Origin: Clostridium lundense DSM 17049
GTDB taxonomy: Bacteria; Bacillota; Clostridia; Clostridiales; Clostridiaceae
DNA length: 64,000 nt
Direction of reading: 5' to 3'
Assembly: GCF_000619945.1 (NCBI RefSeq)
Contig: NZ_JHVC01000011.1
Span: forward strand, 89,626-153,625
The position numbers and the translations under genes are program-made. Positions 26,132 through 34,367 of the stretch are shown here, piece by piece. The notes under the pieces are model-generated. The model saw only the letters and a program-made list of their open reading frames with translations. It had not been told where the DNA came from and did not search any database. Position 1 is the stretch's first letter. Each line of letters opens with the position of its first letter.

Positions 26132-28066
26132 ATGAATTCTATTTCTATTGATATTGAAACATTTAGTAGTGCCAACCTTCAAAAGTCTGGAGTTTACCGT
26201 TATGCAGAGAGTGATGATTTTGAAATTCTACTATTTGGTTATTCGGTGGATGGCGGTGAAGTACAGGTGGTTGACCTTGCCATCGGGGAAGAAATCCCCG
26301 ATGAAATTATAAACGCACTTATGGATGATTCCGTTACCAAGTGGGCTTTCAATGCAATGTTTGAGCGTGTGTGTCTATCAAAATGGCTTAACCTTGCAGA
26401 TTATCTTGCTCCTGTATCCTGGAAATGTTCCATGATATGGTCGGCATATATGGGATTACCTCTTTCTTTGGAGGGAGTTGGTGCAGTTCTAGGTTTGGAG
26501 AAACAAAAGTTAGCAGAGGGTAAAGACCTCATTAAATATTTCTGTACACCTTGCTCCCCAACTAAATCAAATGGTGGTCGAGTTCGTAATCTGCCAGAAC
26601 ATGACATGGATAAATGGGAGCGGTTTAAAGCATATAACCTTCGTGATGTGGAAGCCGAGATGTCTATACAACAGAAATTATCTAAGTTTCCGATGCCTGA
26701 GAACATCTGGGAGGAATATCATCTCGACCAGGTCATCAATGATCGTGGCATTGCCATTGACATGACTTTCGTAAAACAGGCTGGTGCAATAGATGAACAT
26801 TCCCGTGAAAAGCTAATGGATACAATGCAAGAAATAACCAATTTAGAGAATCCAAATTCTGTACAACAAATGAAAGATTGGCTTGCCGATAATGGGCTAG
26901 AAACAGATACTCTTGGTAAAAAAGCAGTTGCTGAGATGTTAAAGACGGCTCCTGAACCACTAGGCACTGTTTTGGAACTTCGCCAGCAACTTGCAAAATC
27001 ATCAGTGAAAAAATACACAGCAATGGAAAATGCGGTATGTAGTGACGGTCGTGCAAGAGGAATGCTTCAGTTTTACGGAGCCAACAGAACCGGCAGATTC
27101 TCTGGCAGGCTGATTCAGTTGCAAAATCTCCCCCAAAACCATATGCCCGATTTAGAACAGGCTCGTGCTTTAGTTCGAAGCGGAAACTTTGATGCTCTTA
27201 CTTTACTCTATGATTCAATCCCAGAGGTACTGTCGGAACTTATCCGTACTGCTTTTATACCGCGAGAAGGTATGAAGTTCATTGTGGCAGATTTTTCAGC
27301 GATTGAGGCTCGCGTCATTGCTTGGCTTGCAAGTGAAAAATGGAGAATAGATGTATTCCAAAACGGCGGTGACATCTACTGTGCCAGTGCCTCTCAGATG
27401 TTTAATGTACCTGTTGAAAAGCATGGTGTGAACGGTCACCTTCGTCAGAAAGGGAAAATAGCCGAACTTGCCCTCGGTTATGGTGGATCTGTTGGAGCAT
27501 TAAAATCAATGGGTGCTTTGGAGATGGGAATTGAAGAAGAGGAACTTCAGCCCCTTGTAACGGCTTGGAGACAATCCAATCCCAATATCACAAAACTTTG
27601 GTGGGATGTTGACCGAGCAGTAAAAACCTGTGTTAAGCAAAAAACTCCCACAGAGACACATGGCATTAAATTTATCTATCAAAGTGGGATGCTCTTTATT
27701 GTCCTCCCTTCCGGCAGACGGCTTTCTTATGTGAAACCTCGTATGGGAGAGAACGTGTTCGGCGGTGAGTCTGTTACTTACGAAGGCGTTGGTGGGACGA
27801 AGAAATGGGAAAGAATCGACAGCTATGGGCCAAAATTTGTAGAGAATATTGTCCAGGCAATCAGTCGTGACATTTTGTGCCATGCCATGCAGACGTTAAA
27901 GAATTGTTCCATTGTGGCTCATGTGCACGATGAAATTATAATTGAAGCGGACATGAGGATGTCACTTTCCGCTATCTGTGAACAGATGGCTAAGATACCA
28001 ACATGGGCAAATGGCCTGTTGCTTAGTGCTGATGGTTATGAGTGTCAGTTTTATCAAAAAGATTAA
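26132..28066 (+). CDS. Family A DNA polymerase with 3'-5' exonuclease
   Basis: The 644-residue enzyme begins with a DEDD exonuclease (SIDIETFSS). The polymerase domain shows motif A (VADFSAIEARVIAW), motif B (RQKGKIAELALGYGG) and motif C (VAHVHDEIII). It is shorter than Pol I because it lacks the 5' nuclease domain, which is normal for phage enzymes. It replicates the phage genome, probably with the VapE-type primase/helicase. It follows a GGGCGGT site. Cargo 1 begins after its 3' end. Confidence 0.93.
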   Translation: MNSISIDIETFSSANLQKSGVYRYAESDDFEILLFGYSVDGGEVQVVDLAIGEEIPDEIINALMDDSVTKWAFNAMFERVCLSKWLNLADYLAPVSWKCSMIWSAYMGLPLSLEGVGAVLGLEKQKLAEGKDLIKYFCTPCSPTKSNGGRVRNLPEHDMDKWERFKAYNLRDVEAEMSIQQKLSKFPMPENIWEEYHLDQVINDRGIAIDMTFVKQAGAIDEHSREKLMDTMQEITNLENPNSVQQMKDWLADNGLETDTLGKKAVAEMLKTAPEPLGTVLELRQQLAKSSVKKYTAMENAVCSDGRARGMLQFYGANRTGRFSGRLIQLQNLPQNHMPDLEQARALVRSGNFDALTLLYDSIPEVLSELIRTAFIPREGMKFIVADFSAIEARVIAWLASEKWRIDVFQNGGDIYCASASQMFNVPVEKHGVNGHLRQKGKIAELALGYGGSVGALKSMGALEMGIEEEELQPLVTAWRQSNPNITKLWWDVDRAVKTCVKQKTPTETHGIKFIYQSGMLFIVLPSGRRLSYVKPRMGENVFGGESVTYEGVGGTKKWERIDSYGPKFVENIVQAISRDILCHAMQTLKNCSIVAHVHDEIIIEADMRMSLSAICEQMAKIPTWANGLLLSADGYECQFYQKD

Positions 28067-28123
28067 ATTAATTGGTAATCGTGTGGGAGGAGGTTAAAAG
28101 ACCTTCAATTTTTAAATAATGAA

Positions 28124-28172
28124 AACAGGATAGCACTTATTTTATGACCGGTACGTGCTATCTTGTTTGTTT
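28124..28172 (+). terminator. Intrinsic terminator after the polymerase gene
   Basis: GGATAGCAC (28128-28136) and GTGCTATC (28155-28162), extended by AACA/TGTT, form a strong stem with a TTGTTTGTTT tail. It closes the early operon. The rest of 28173-28342 contains no gene that I can see. Confidence 0.8.
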
Positions 28173-28342
28173 AATAAACGCTCCATTTTTGTGGAATAAA
28201 GGGTTAAAATTCGAATCTTGAAGAAATATAGTGAAAGAACCGATTTTGACTCCTCTCTCTATAAAGTTAATAATAAATCAAGGGGTAAGACTAAATCTAT
28301 TAAAAACACATGGGACAATAATTGATACATCGACCGATTAGC

Positions 28343-28942
28343 TTAATTGATTTTATTGCAGAGTGTCTCTAAATGATAACGAATAACTTCCTTCACCTTT
28401 TCTGGAGAGTATACATCAGGTCTTAATAAAGCATGAATCGACAATCCCTCTATTAATGCCGTTAACCTACTCTTTTCTAATTCTGCATTCATTGAATCTG
28501 ATAATACGCCTTTTAGAGCTAAGATTTCAATCATTGAATTTGCTAATTCATATGTACCGTCCGTCATTTCATCTTTTTTGTCCCTTATTGTATCACTTGT
28601 AAGTGAACGTAATGCAAGAATCCACCAAACACTCGTTTCAATTTTCTTTTCTTCATCTATTGGTACTAGCTCTAATAAAACTTCTTCTACTGCCTGCACT
28701 GGGTTTTCTGACCATTCTTTATTTTGAGAACGTTTTTTCCCTTCTTCTAAGTAGTAATTCATAATAAATAATAACATTTCATCTTGAGTTGAAAAATAAT
28801 GTCTTAACGCACCAGAAGATATCCCTGCCTCAGCTGCAACTCTTCGTATAGACGCTTTCTCAACCCCTTCTTTCCTAATAATATTCCATGCAGCCTCAGC
28901 AATTTGTTTGCGCTTTTCATCATGATCAACAATTTTTGGCAT
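28343..28942 (-). CDS. TetR family transcriptional repressor
   Basis: A 199-residue protein with a standard TetR N-terminal HTH (RKQIAEAAWNIIRKEGVEKASIRRVAAEAGISSGALRHYF) and a helical ligand domain. Start at the ATG behind AAGGAAGTGA on the minus strand; three codons upstream is an alternative without a site. It is divergent from a GAP-like membrane gene, so it most likely represses that pair and itself. AT-rich base use and minus-strand orientation mark it as cargo inside the phage. Confidence 0.88.
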   Translation of the reverse strand: MPKIVDHDEKRKQIAEAAWNIIRKEGVEKASIRRVAAEAGISSGALRHYFSTQDEMLLFIMNYYLEEGKKRSQNKEWSENPVQAVEEVLLELVPIDEEKKIETSVWWILALRSLTSDTIRDKKDEMTDGTYELANSMIEILALKGVLSDSMNAELEKSRLTALIEGLSIHALLRPDVYSPEKVKEVIRYHLETLCNKIN

Positions 28943-28964
28943 TATAAAAATCACTTCCTTTATT

Positions 28965-29005
28965 TAGCGCAGTGTGTTATTATCTTTTTATAGCACGATG
29001 TGTTA
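28965..29005. promoter_or_regulatory. Repeated operator in the TetR/GAP divergent promoter
   Basis: TAGCGCAGTGTGTTA (28965-28979) and TAGCACGATGTGTTA (28991-29005) are direct repeats 26 bases apart in the 90-base divergent gap. They are the best candidates for TetR binding sites and overlap the likely promoters. Confidence 0.55.
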
Positions 29006-29045
29006 AATAGATAATACCACAACATTTAAAGGAGGACTAGTTTGT

Positions 29046-29759
29046 TTGATCGAAACTATTGAAGCATTGATGCCTTCTTCATCATTAGACATTTCTTCAG
29101 CATTAATGATTATTTCTTTGTGTGCTTTAATTGATATTTTAAGTCCCGGTGTACTGACTGTAACAGCCTATTTATTACTGACACAACCGAATCAGTTACC
29201 TTCTCGTTTATTTGTGTTTTTATTCATCACGCAGTTAGGCTATTTCATCACGGGTTTATTACTCTACTCTGGTGGAAATTCATTATTGAAGAGAATAGAA
29301 CAATTGTCTCAGTTTGACTTTATCAATTGGTTTTATATCCTACTTGGAGCAGTTCTTGTTCTAATAAGCTTCAGTAAACCAAAAGAGACTACAAAAAAAC
29401 GTTTAATTTCATTTATCCCCAAAAATACAACAATTAAAGGGATGATTATATTAGGAATCATTGTTTTCCTAATTGAATTTGTAACGGCATTGCCTTACTT
29501 TTATTCAATCTTTTTAATGAATCATCAAACAATTGATGCTACACCTGCTATCTTAATAATAATTGGATACAATCTAGTAATGGTGCTTCCTTCTCTGTTA
29601 CTGTTAGGGGTTAATATTATATTTAAAGAAAGATTGCAACAATTTCTTGTTAAAATCAGGTCAAAATTAAATGAAGCTCCAATCTCTTCACTCTTGGTAG
29701 CGACAGGAGTCATAGGTGCAGTTTTTTTTAATATCGGTCTTAGGGGCATATTAAATTAG
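29046..29759 (+). CDS. GAP-like (sulfolipid-1-addressing type) membrane protein
   Basis: A 237-residue polytopic protein, about six membrane segments, with DILSPGVLTVTAYLLL early and the basic loop SKPKETTKKRL in the middle, as in GAP/Sap family proteins related to LysE-type exporters. The start is a TTG behind AAAGGAGG; an ATG at 29070 is the alternative. Control by the divergent TetR suggests it exports or protects against a small molecule. The substrate is unknown. Confidence 0.7.
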   Translation: MIETIEALMPSSSLDISSALMIISLCALIDILSPGVLTVTAYLLLTQPNQLPSRLFVFLFITQLGYFITGLLLYSGGNSLLKRIEQLSQFDFINWFYILLGAVLVLISFSKPKETTKKRLISFIPKNTTIKGMIILGIIVFLIEFVTALPYFYSIFLMNHQTIDATPAILIIIGYNLVMVLPSLLLLGVNIIFKERLQQFLVKIRSKLNEAPISSLLVATGVIGAVFFNIGLRGILN

Positions 29760-29784
29760 AAAAAATATTAAAGAGGTGTTCATC

Positions 29785-30003
29785 ATGAAAGAAATTATCA
29801 GTGGACTCAGTCTACTTTTTATTATTCAGGGAGTAGGCGGATTAATCAATCATTTGACTAATGGAGGAAAAAGTTGGTTTTTAGTAAATTATATTGATGC
29901 GTTTCAAGGGTTGGAAATCGTTTTGGACATTGTATTTATTGTAGTTGGTGGGATCATAGCTTTAGCCACTCGTAAAATAACATCTAGTAAAAACGATAAG
30001 TGA
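29785..30003 (+). CDS. Small two-helix membrane protein of cargo 1
   Basis: A 72-residue protein with two hydrophobic helices (about 4-22 and 42-62) and a Lys-rich cytosolic tail (TRKITSSKNDK). It lies 25 bases after the GAP-like gene behind AGAGGTG and before a strong terminator, so it is the second gene of the TetR-controlled unit. It may be a subunit or accessory of that transporter. I do not recognise a family. Confidence 0.6.
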   Translation: MKEIISGLSLLFIIQGVGGLINHLTNGGKSWFLVNYIDAFQGLEIVLDIVFIVVGGIIALATRKITSSKNDK

Positions 30004-30016
30004 ATGATGTAAATAA

Positions 30017-30056
30017 AAAATACAGAGTGAGAATTTCTCGCTCTGTATTTTTTATT
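30017..30056 (+). terminator. Intrinsic terminator closing cargo 1
   Basis: Stem AATACAGAGTGAG / CTCGCTCTGTATT (one G-U pair) with a 5-base loop and TTTTTTATTTT tail. The following 30057-30237 stretch has no gene that I can identify. Confidence 0.92.
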
Positions 30057-30237
30057 TTAATTGATTCTCCTCGAGGCTCTACCAACCTTACTCATCCAGG
30101 TCATAGATCAAAGATGATGCCCAAAATGACTGTTTTTCTCTTTTCTTAAAGTAGAAAATTACTGAATCAACCTTTTAAATCTATTTTACATATACAAATT
30201 TCGAACAACAATCCGGATGTCTAATTTATTTTTTCAA

Positions 30238-30280
30238 AATCCTCAACAATCATTACCTCCTGTGGCTATTAGGTAGAGGG
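30238..30280 (+). promoter_or_regulatory. Repeated two-block motif, copy B (candidate phage promoter)
   Basis: AATCCTCAAC, 16 bases, GGCTATTAGGTAGAGGG. Same blocks and spacing as copies A and C. It lies 37 bases before the antirepressor start and restarts the phage transcription unit after cargo 1. A GAGG...CCTC hairpin follows directly. Confidence 0.55.
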
Positions 30281-30316
30281 GTTTCCTCTCTGACTATATT
30301 GCAGGAGGTAATTCGT

Positions 30317-31069
30317 ATGGACGAATTAGTAAAAATCAACTATGAAAATCAACGACCAACCGTACTCGGTCGTGATTTACATGAAGCCTTGGAAGTAAAG
30401 ACCGCTTATAAAGACTGGTTTCCAAGAATGTGTGAGTACGGATTTGAGGAAGGGTCAGACTTTAGCTCATTTTTGAGCGAAAGTACTGGAGGCAGACCAA
30501 GCATAGACCATCAGTTAACAATTGACATGGCAAAAGAGCTATGCATGATACAGCGTACTCCAAAAGGGAAAGAGTGCCGCGGGTACTTTCTTGAAATAGA
30601 AAGAAGATGGAATTCCCCAGAAGCAATCATGGCAAGGGCACTTCAGATTGCCAATCAACAGCTAACACAAGTAAGGAAACAAAATAAAGTGCTTGAAGGT
30701 ACAGTTGCTGTTCAGAATCAGCAAATTGCAGAAATGAAACCGAAAGTCTCTTATTACGATGTGGTTTTAAATTGCAAAGACCTCATTTCCACATCAGCAA
30801 TTGCCAAAGATTACGGCAAGTCAGCTATTTGGATGAACCGCTATCTTAATAAAAAGGGCATCCAGTTTAAACAAGGCGGCATTTGGCTTTTATATCAGAA
30901 GCATGCGGAAAAAGGCTACACCAGCACTAAGACACATAGCTACCTAGGCAGTAACGGGCAGCAGCATACAAAGGTCCATACATATTGGACTCAAAAAGGC
31001 AGACTCTTCATTTACGAACTGATGAAGGCGGACGGTATTTTGCCTCAGATAGAAATGGAGGGTGTGTAA
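30317..31069 (+). CDS. Phage antirepressor (AntA/AntB N-domain, KilAC C-domain)
   Basis: A 250-residue protein. The N-terminal part (LGRDLHEALEVKTAYKDWFPRM, then SIDHQLTIDMAKELCMIQRT) is an AntA/AntB domain, and the C-terminal part (YYDVVLNCKDLISTSAIAKDYGKSA) is a KilAC DNA-binding domain. Such proteins switch phages from lysogeny to lysis by binding a repressor. Here no CI-type repressor is visible in the element. Start at the ATG behind GCAGGAGGTAATTCGT. Confidence 0.85.
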   Translation: MDELVKINYENQRPTVLGRDLHEALEVKTAYKDWFPRMCEYGFEEGSDFSSFLSESTGGRPSIDHQLTIDMAKELCMIQRTPKGKECRGYFLEIERRWNSPEAIMARALQIANQQLTQVRKQNKVLEGTVAVQNQQIAEMKPKVSYYDVVLNCKDLISTSAIAKDYGKSAIWMNRYLNKKGIQFKQGGIWLLYQKHAEKGYTSTKTHSYLGSNGQQHTKVHTYWTQKGRLFIYELMKADGILPQIEMEGV

Positions 31070-31503
31070 TGGGAATCAACAAATTTAACCATGAAGGATA
31101 CCATGACCCAACTCCCCATGAAGCACTGACTAACATAATAAGAAAGGAAAAGGCAGAGAAAAAATCTGCCTTTAAGCCGCTTGTATATATCTGTTCTCCC
31201 TATTCCGGTGATGTAGAAGGAAACATTAAAAAGGCTCGCAGTTTTTGCAGGTTTGCCTTAGACCAAAACTGTATCCCAATTGCTCCCCACCTTATGTTTC
31301 CGCAGTTTATGGATGATGAAAACCCAGAGGAACGAGAACGTGCCATATTTATGGACATTGTACTTATGGGTAAATGCTCCGAGGTGTGGGTGCTGGGCAA
31401 TACCATCTCAAGCGGTATGGCGAGGAAAATTGAAGTAGCCAAGAAACGCAGACAAACGGTCAGGTATTTTAATCCGGAGCATGAGGAGGTTGAAAGCTTA
31501 TGA
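31069..31503 (+). CDS. DUF4406 / nucleoside 2-deoxyribosyltransferase-like protein
   Basis: A 144-residue protein. The core KPLVYICSPYSGDVEGN, then FMDIVLMGKCSEVWVLG and SSGMARKIEVAKK, follows the nucleotide 2-deoxyribosyltransferase-like fold: a Rossmann-type strand, the SPYSG loop and a SxGM loop. It may act on nucleotides or nucleosides in phage metabolism. It overlaps both neighbours by a base or more (TAATG, ATGA). The specific reaction is unknown. Confidence 0.7.
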   Translation: MGINKFNHEGYHDPTPHEALTNIIRKEKAEKKSAFKPLVYICSPYSGDVEGNIKKARSFCRFALDQNCIPIAPHLMFPQFMDDENPEERERAIFMDIVLMGKCSEVWVLGNTISSGMARKIEVAKKRRQTVRYFNPEHEEVESL

Positions 31504-33866
31504 AAATTGCAGTGGGCAATAGCCGGATGGATAGGAAATGGAAAAACAAAGATATCTCCTGGGAGGATTTTTGCTCCCGTGTAAAGACAACCCAACGTAC
31601 TACAGAAATGGTAGAAGAATATCGGAAACTTAAAAAAGGCCAGCAAGATGATATCAAAGACGTGGGCGGCTTTGTCGGGGGACATTTAAAAGAAGGAAGG
31701 CGAAAGAAGGGCAATGTTCTGTGTCGTTCTTTTCTTACCCTTGATATGGATTACGGTAGACCGGATATCTGGGAACAAATCAGCATGCTTTGTGACTTCA
31801 AATGTTGCGTTTACTCCACTCATAAGCACACACCGGAAAATCCGAGACTCAGACTTATTGTTCCTCTTGCCCGCGAGGTCAGTGAAGAAGAATATGCAGC
31901 CGTTGGACGTATGGTGGCAAAAGAAATCGGTATTGACCTTTTTGATGATACGACATATGAAGCCCATCGCCTTATGTATTGGCCATCCACTTCCTCTAAT
32001 GGTGAATTTGTCTACGAAGAGCAGGATGGAGCATTACTTGACCCGGATATTTATCTTGCAAAATATGAAAACTGGCGAGATACGTCAACTTGGCCAGTAT
32101 CAAGCAGGCAGTCTGAGGTTATTAATCGCAATCTTAGAGAACAAGCCGATCCGCTTTTAAAGGAAGGTGTGGTAGGAACTTTCTGTCGTGCCTATTCCGT
32201 TCGTGAAGCAATTGATAAATTTTTAGGTGCAGTTTATGCGCCATCTGCTATGGAAGGGCGCTATGACTATATTCCAGCTGATAGTAGTGCGGGTGTAATT
32301 ATCTATGATGATAAATTCGCATACAGCCACCATGCCACCGACCCAGCAAGCGGCCTGCTCCTCAATGCTTTTGACCTCGTTCGTATTCATAAATTCGGCT
32401 CTTTAGATGATAGAGCTTCCACTACAACGGCTCCTAGTAGGATGCCGTCTTTTGTGGCAATGTGTGAGTTTGCTATAAAAGATGAAGCGGTGAAAGCTGA
32501 GTTTGCTAAGGAAAGGCAGGCCCAGGCTGAAGAGGAGTTTAGTGAAGAGGATTGGCAGACGGGATTGGAATTGGATAAGCAAGGTCGGATAAAAGACACT
32601 TTGGACAACATCGTCTTAATTATTCGACATGATAAGGAATTACAGCATATCGCTTTCAACTGCCACCGTGATGGTATTGATGCCAAAGGTGGTCTGCCTT
32701 GGGAACAGATTAAATGTGGTTGGAATGATTCGGACAATGCACTGCTGAAGGTGTACTTAAGCAGCAAATACGGAGTCTATTCTCCTACCAAGACCAAGGA
32801 TGCTGTGTTGGCGGTAGCGTCAGAACGAGCCTACCATCCTGTTAAGGAGTATCTTGACTCCCTGCCAAAATGGGATGGTATTTGTCGAGTGGAAAATCTA
32901 CTTATTGATTATTTCGGTGCAACAGAAAATTCCTATACAAAGGCAATTATTCGCAAAACGATGGTTGCGGCGGTAGCCCGTATTTATAGACCAGGCACAA
33001 AGTTTGATAGTGTTCTTATCTTAAATGGTCCTCAAGGCATCGGTAAATCAACCTTCTTTGCTAAGCTTGCTGGAGATTGGTTTTCAGATAGTTTGACCAT
33101 TACGGACATGAAAGATAAATCTGGTGCTGAAAAACTTCAAGGATATTGGTTGTTGGAACTGGGTGAGCTTGCCGGAATGCGTAAGACGGATGTGGAGATT
33201 GTGAAGTCCTTTATTTCGAGGGCGGATGATAAGTACCGTGCCAGTTATGGTGTCAACGTCGAAAGCCATCCCCGTCAATGCGTAATTGTAGGTTCTACCA
33301 ATGCAGAAAGCGGATTTCTTCGGGATATTACAGGCAACCGCAGATTCTGGCCAGTCCGTATTAGCGGAAACAGTAAAAAGAAAGCTTGGCAGATGACCAA
33401 AGAGGAAGTACAGCAGATTTGGGCAGAGACACTAGAGCTTTATGAGAAGGGCGAAAAACTCTACCTTGAAGGTGATGATGTATCCATGGCAACTAGTGAA
33501 CAGGCAGATGCTATGGAAACAGATGAACGAGAAGGACTGGTTCGTACTTACTTGGATACGCTCTTGCCGGATGATTGGGACACGATGTCTTTGTACGAGC
33601 GTAGAAATTTCCTTGGCGGTAGCGAATTTGGCGGCGGCACCCGGGTTGGAACAGTACAAAGAACCCTTGTCTGCAATATGGAGATTTGGTGTGAGTGTTT
33701 CGGTAAAGAGGCATCCATGCTAAAGCCTTCAGATTCCTATGCCATCGGTGCCATTATGAGAAAGATCAGTGAGTGGAACAAGTACACTGGGAACAAGAAT
33801 GGTGTTGTGACGTTTCCTGTCTACGGAAAGCAACGAGCTTATTCCCGAGTCGAGGAACAACGCTAA
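31500..33866 (+). CDS. Phage PrimPol-like primase fused to VapE helicase domain
   Basis: The 788-residue protein has an N-terminal part with LTLDMDYG (acidic pair) and STHKHTPENPRLRLIVPL (His and Arg), the pattern of archaeo-eukaryotic primases, and a C-terminal VapE/SF3-like ATPase with GPQGIGKSTFFAKLAGDW (Walker A) and LLELGELAGM (Walker B). It would prime and unwind DNA for the family A polymerase. It starts inside the stop of the previous gene (ATGA overlap). No break or missing motif. Confidence 0.85.
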   Translation: MKIAVGNSRMDRKWKNKDISWEDFCSRVKTTQRTTEMVEEYRKLKKGQQDDIKDVGGFVGGHLKEGRRKKGNVLCRSFLTLDMDYGRPDIWEQISMLCDFKCCVYSTHKHTPENPRLRLIVPLAREVSEEEYAAVGRMVAKEIGIDLFDDTTYEAHRLMYWPSTSSNGEFVYEEQDGALLDPDIYLAKYENWRDTSTWPVSSRQSEVINRNLREQADPLLKEGVVGTFCRAYSVREAIDKFLGAVYAPSAMEGRYDYIPADSSAGVIIYDDKFAYSHHATDPASGLLLNAFDLVRIHKFGSLDDRASTTTAPSRMPSFVAMCEFAIKDEAVKAEFAKERQAQAEEEFSEEDWQTGLELDKQGRIKDTLDNIVLIIRHDKELQHIAFNCHRDGIDAKGGLPWEQIKCGWNDSDNALLKVYLSSKYGVYSPTKTKDAVLAVASERAYHPVKEYLDSLPKWDGICRVENLLIDYFGATENSYTKAIIRKTMVAAVARIYRPGTKFDSVLILNGPQGIGKSTFFAKLAGDWFSDSLTITDMKDKSGAEKLQGYWLLELGELAGMRKTDVEIVKSFISRADDKYRASYGVNVESHPRQCVIVGSTNAESGFLRDITGNRRFWPVRISGNSKKKAWQMTKEEVQQIWAETLELYEKGEKLYLEGDDVSMATSEQADAMETDEREGLVRTYLDTLLPDDWDTMSLYERRNFLGGSEFGGGTRVGTVQRTLVCNMEIWCECFGKEASMLKPSDSYAIGAIMRKISEWNKYTGNKNGVVTFPVYGKQRAYSRVEEQR

Positions 33867-33932
33867 GTTGTACCTTACATTGTTCCCATCCTGGTTCTTT
33901 CCCTAAAGTTAGTAATGATAAGGAAAATCAAC

Positions 33933-34070
33933 GGTTCGGAACAAGTGGAACAAGAAGTATCCTATTTATTTATAAATAGTAAAAAGAAGTAATAGTAGCC
34001 TGTGCATACACGTATACACGCGCGTATAGGAAAATTGGGTCAAAGTTGTTTTCTTGTTCCGAGCCTTTTT
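33933..34070 (+). terminator. Long-range inverted repeat before VRR-NUC gene
   Basis: GGTTCGGAACAAG (33933-33945) pairs with CTTGTTCCGAGCC (34053-34065; one G-U), followed by TTTTT. The loop is about 107 bases and holds a second GGAACAAG copy and an alternating purine-pyrimidine tract. It may be a terminator or a structured RNA in the middle operon. Confidence 0.4.
34001..34028. other. 28-base alternating purine-pyrimidine tract
   Basis: TGTGCATACACGTATACACG followed by CGCGTATA alternates strictly between pyrimidine and purine for 28 bases, including CGCGCG. Such tracts favour Z-DNA under negative supercoiling. It is in the only sizeable gap of the middle operon. Confidence 0.6.
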
Positions 34071-34085
34071 ATATGGGAGGTATTT

Positions 34086-34367
34086 ATGCTTGAAAAATAT
34101 ATAGAAAAGAAACTGGTGGCTGAGGTAAAAAAGATGGGAGGCATTGCTGCGAAGTTTGTTAGTCCGGGTTTAGATGGGATGCCAGACCGCCTAGTGCTTT
34201 TACCGCATGGGAAGATGGCTTTTGTGGAATTAAAGGCTCCCGGAAAGAAACCTCGCCTGTTACAGATTAGAAGAATAAAGCAATTACAGAAGTTAGGCTT
34301 TACCTGCTATGTCATTGATGATGTTAAGCAGATTGGAGGGATACTTGGTGAAATACAATCCTCATAA
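34086..34367 (+). CDS. VRR-NUC domain nuclease
   Basis: A 93-residue stand-alone VRR-NUC protein. The PD-(D/E)xK-like catalytic core is visible: GLDGMPDRLVLLP, AFVELKAPGKKP and a C-terminal Gln helix. In phages the domain usually lies next to an SNF2 helicase, as here, and probably acts on branched DNA. Start at the ATG behind GGGAGGTATTT; longer readings upstream run through the intergenic hairpin and lack a site. It overlaps the helicase gene. Confidence 0.85.
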   Translation: MLEKYIEKKLVAEVKKMGGIAAKFVSPGLDGMPDRLVLLPHGKMAFVELKAPGKKPRLLQIRRIKQLQKLGFTCYVIDDVKQIGGILGEIQSS

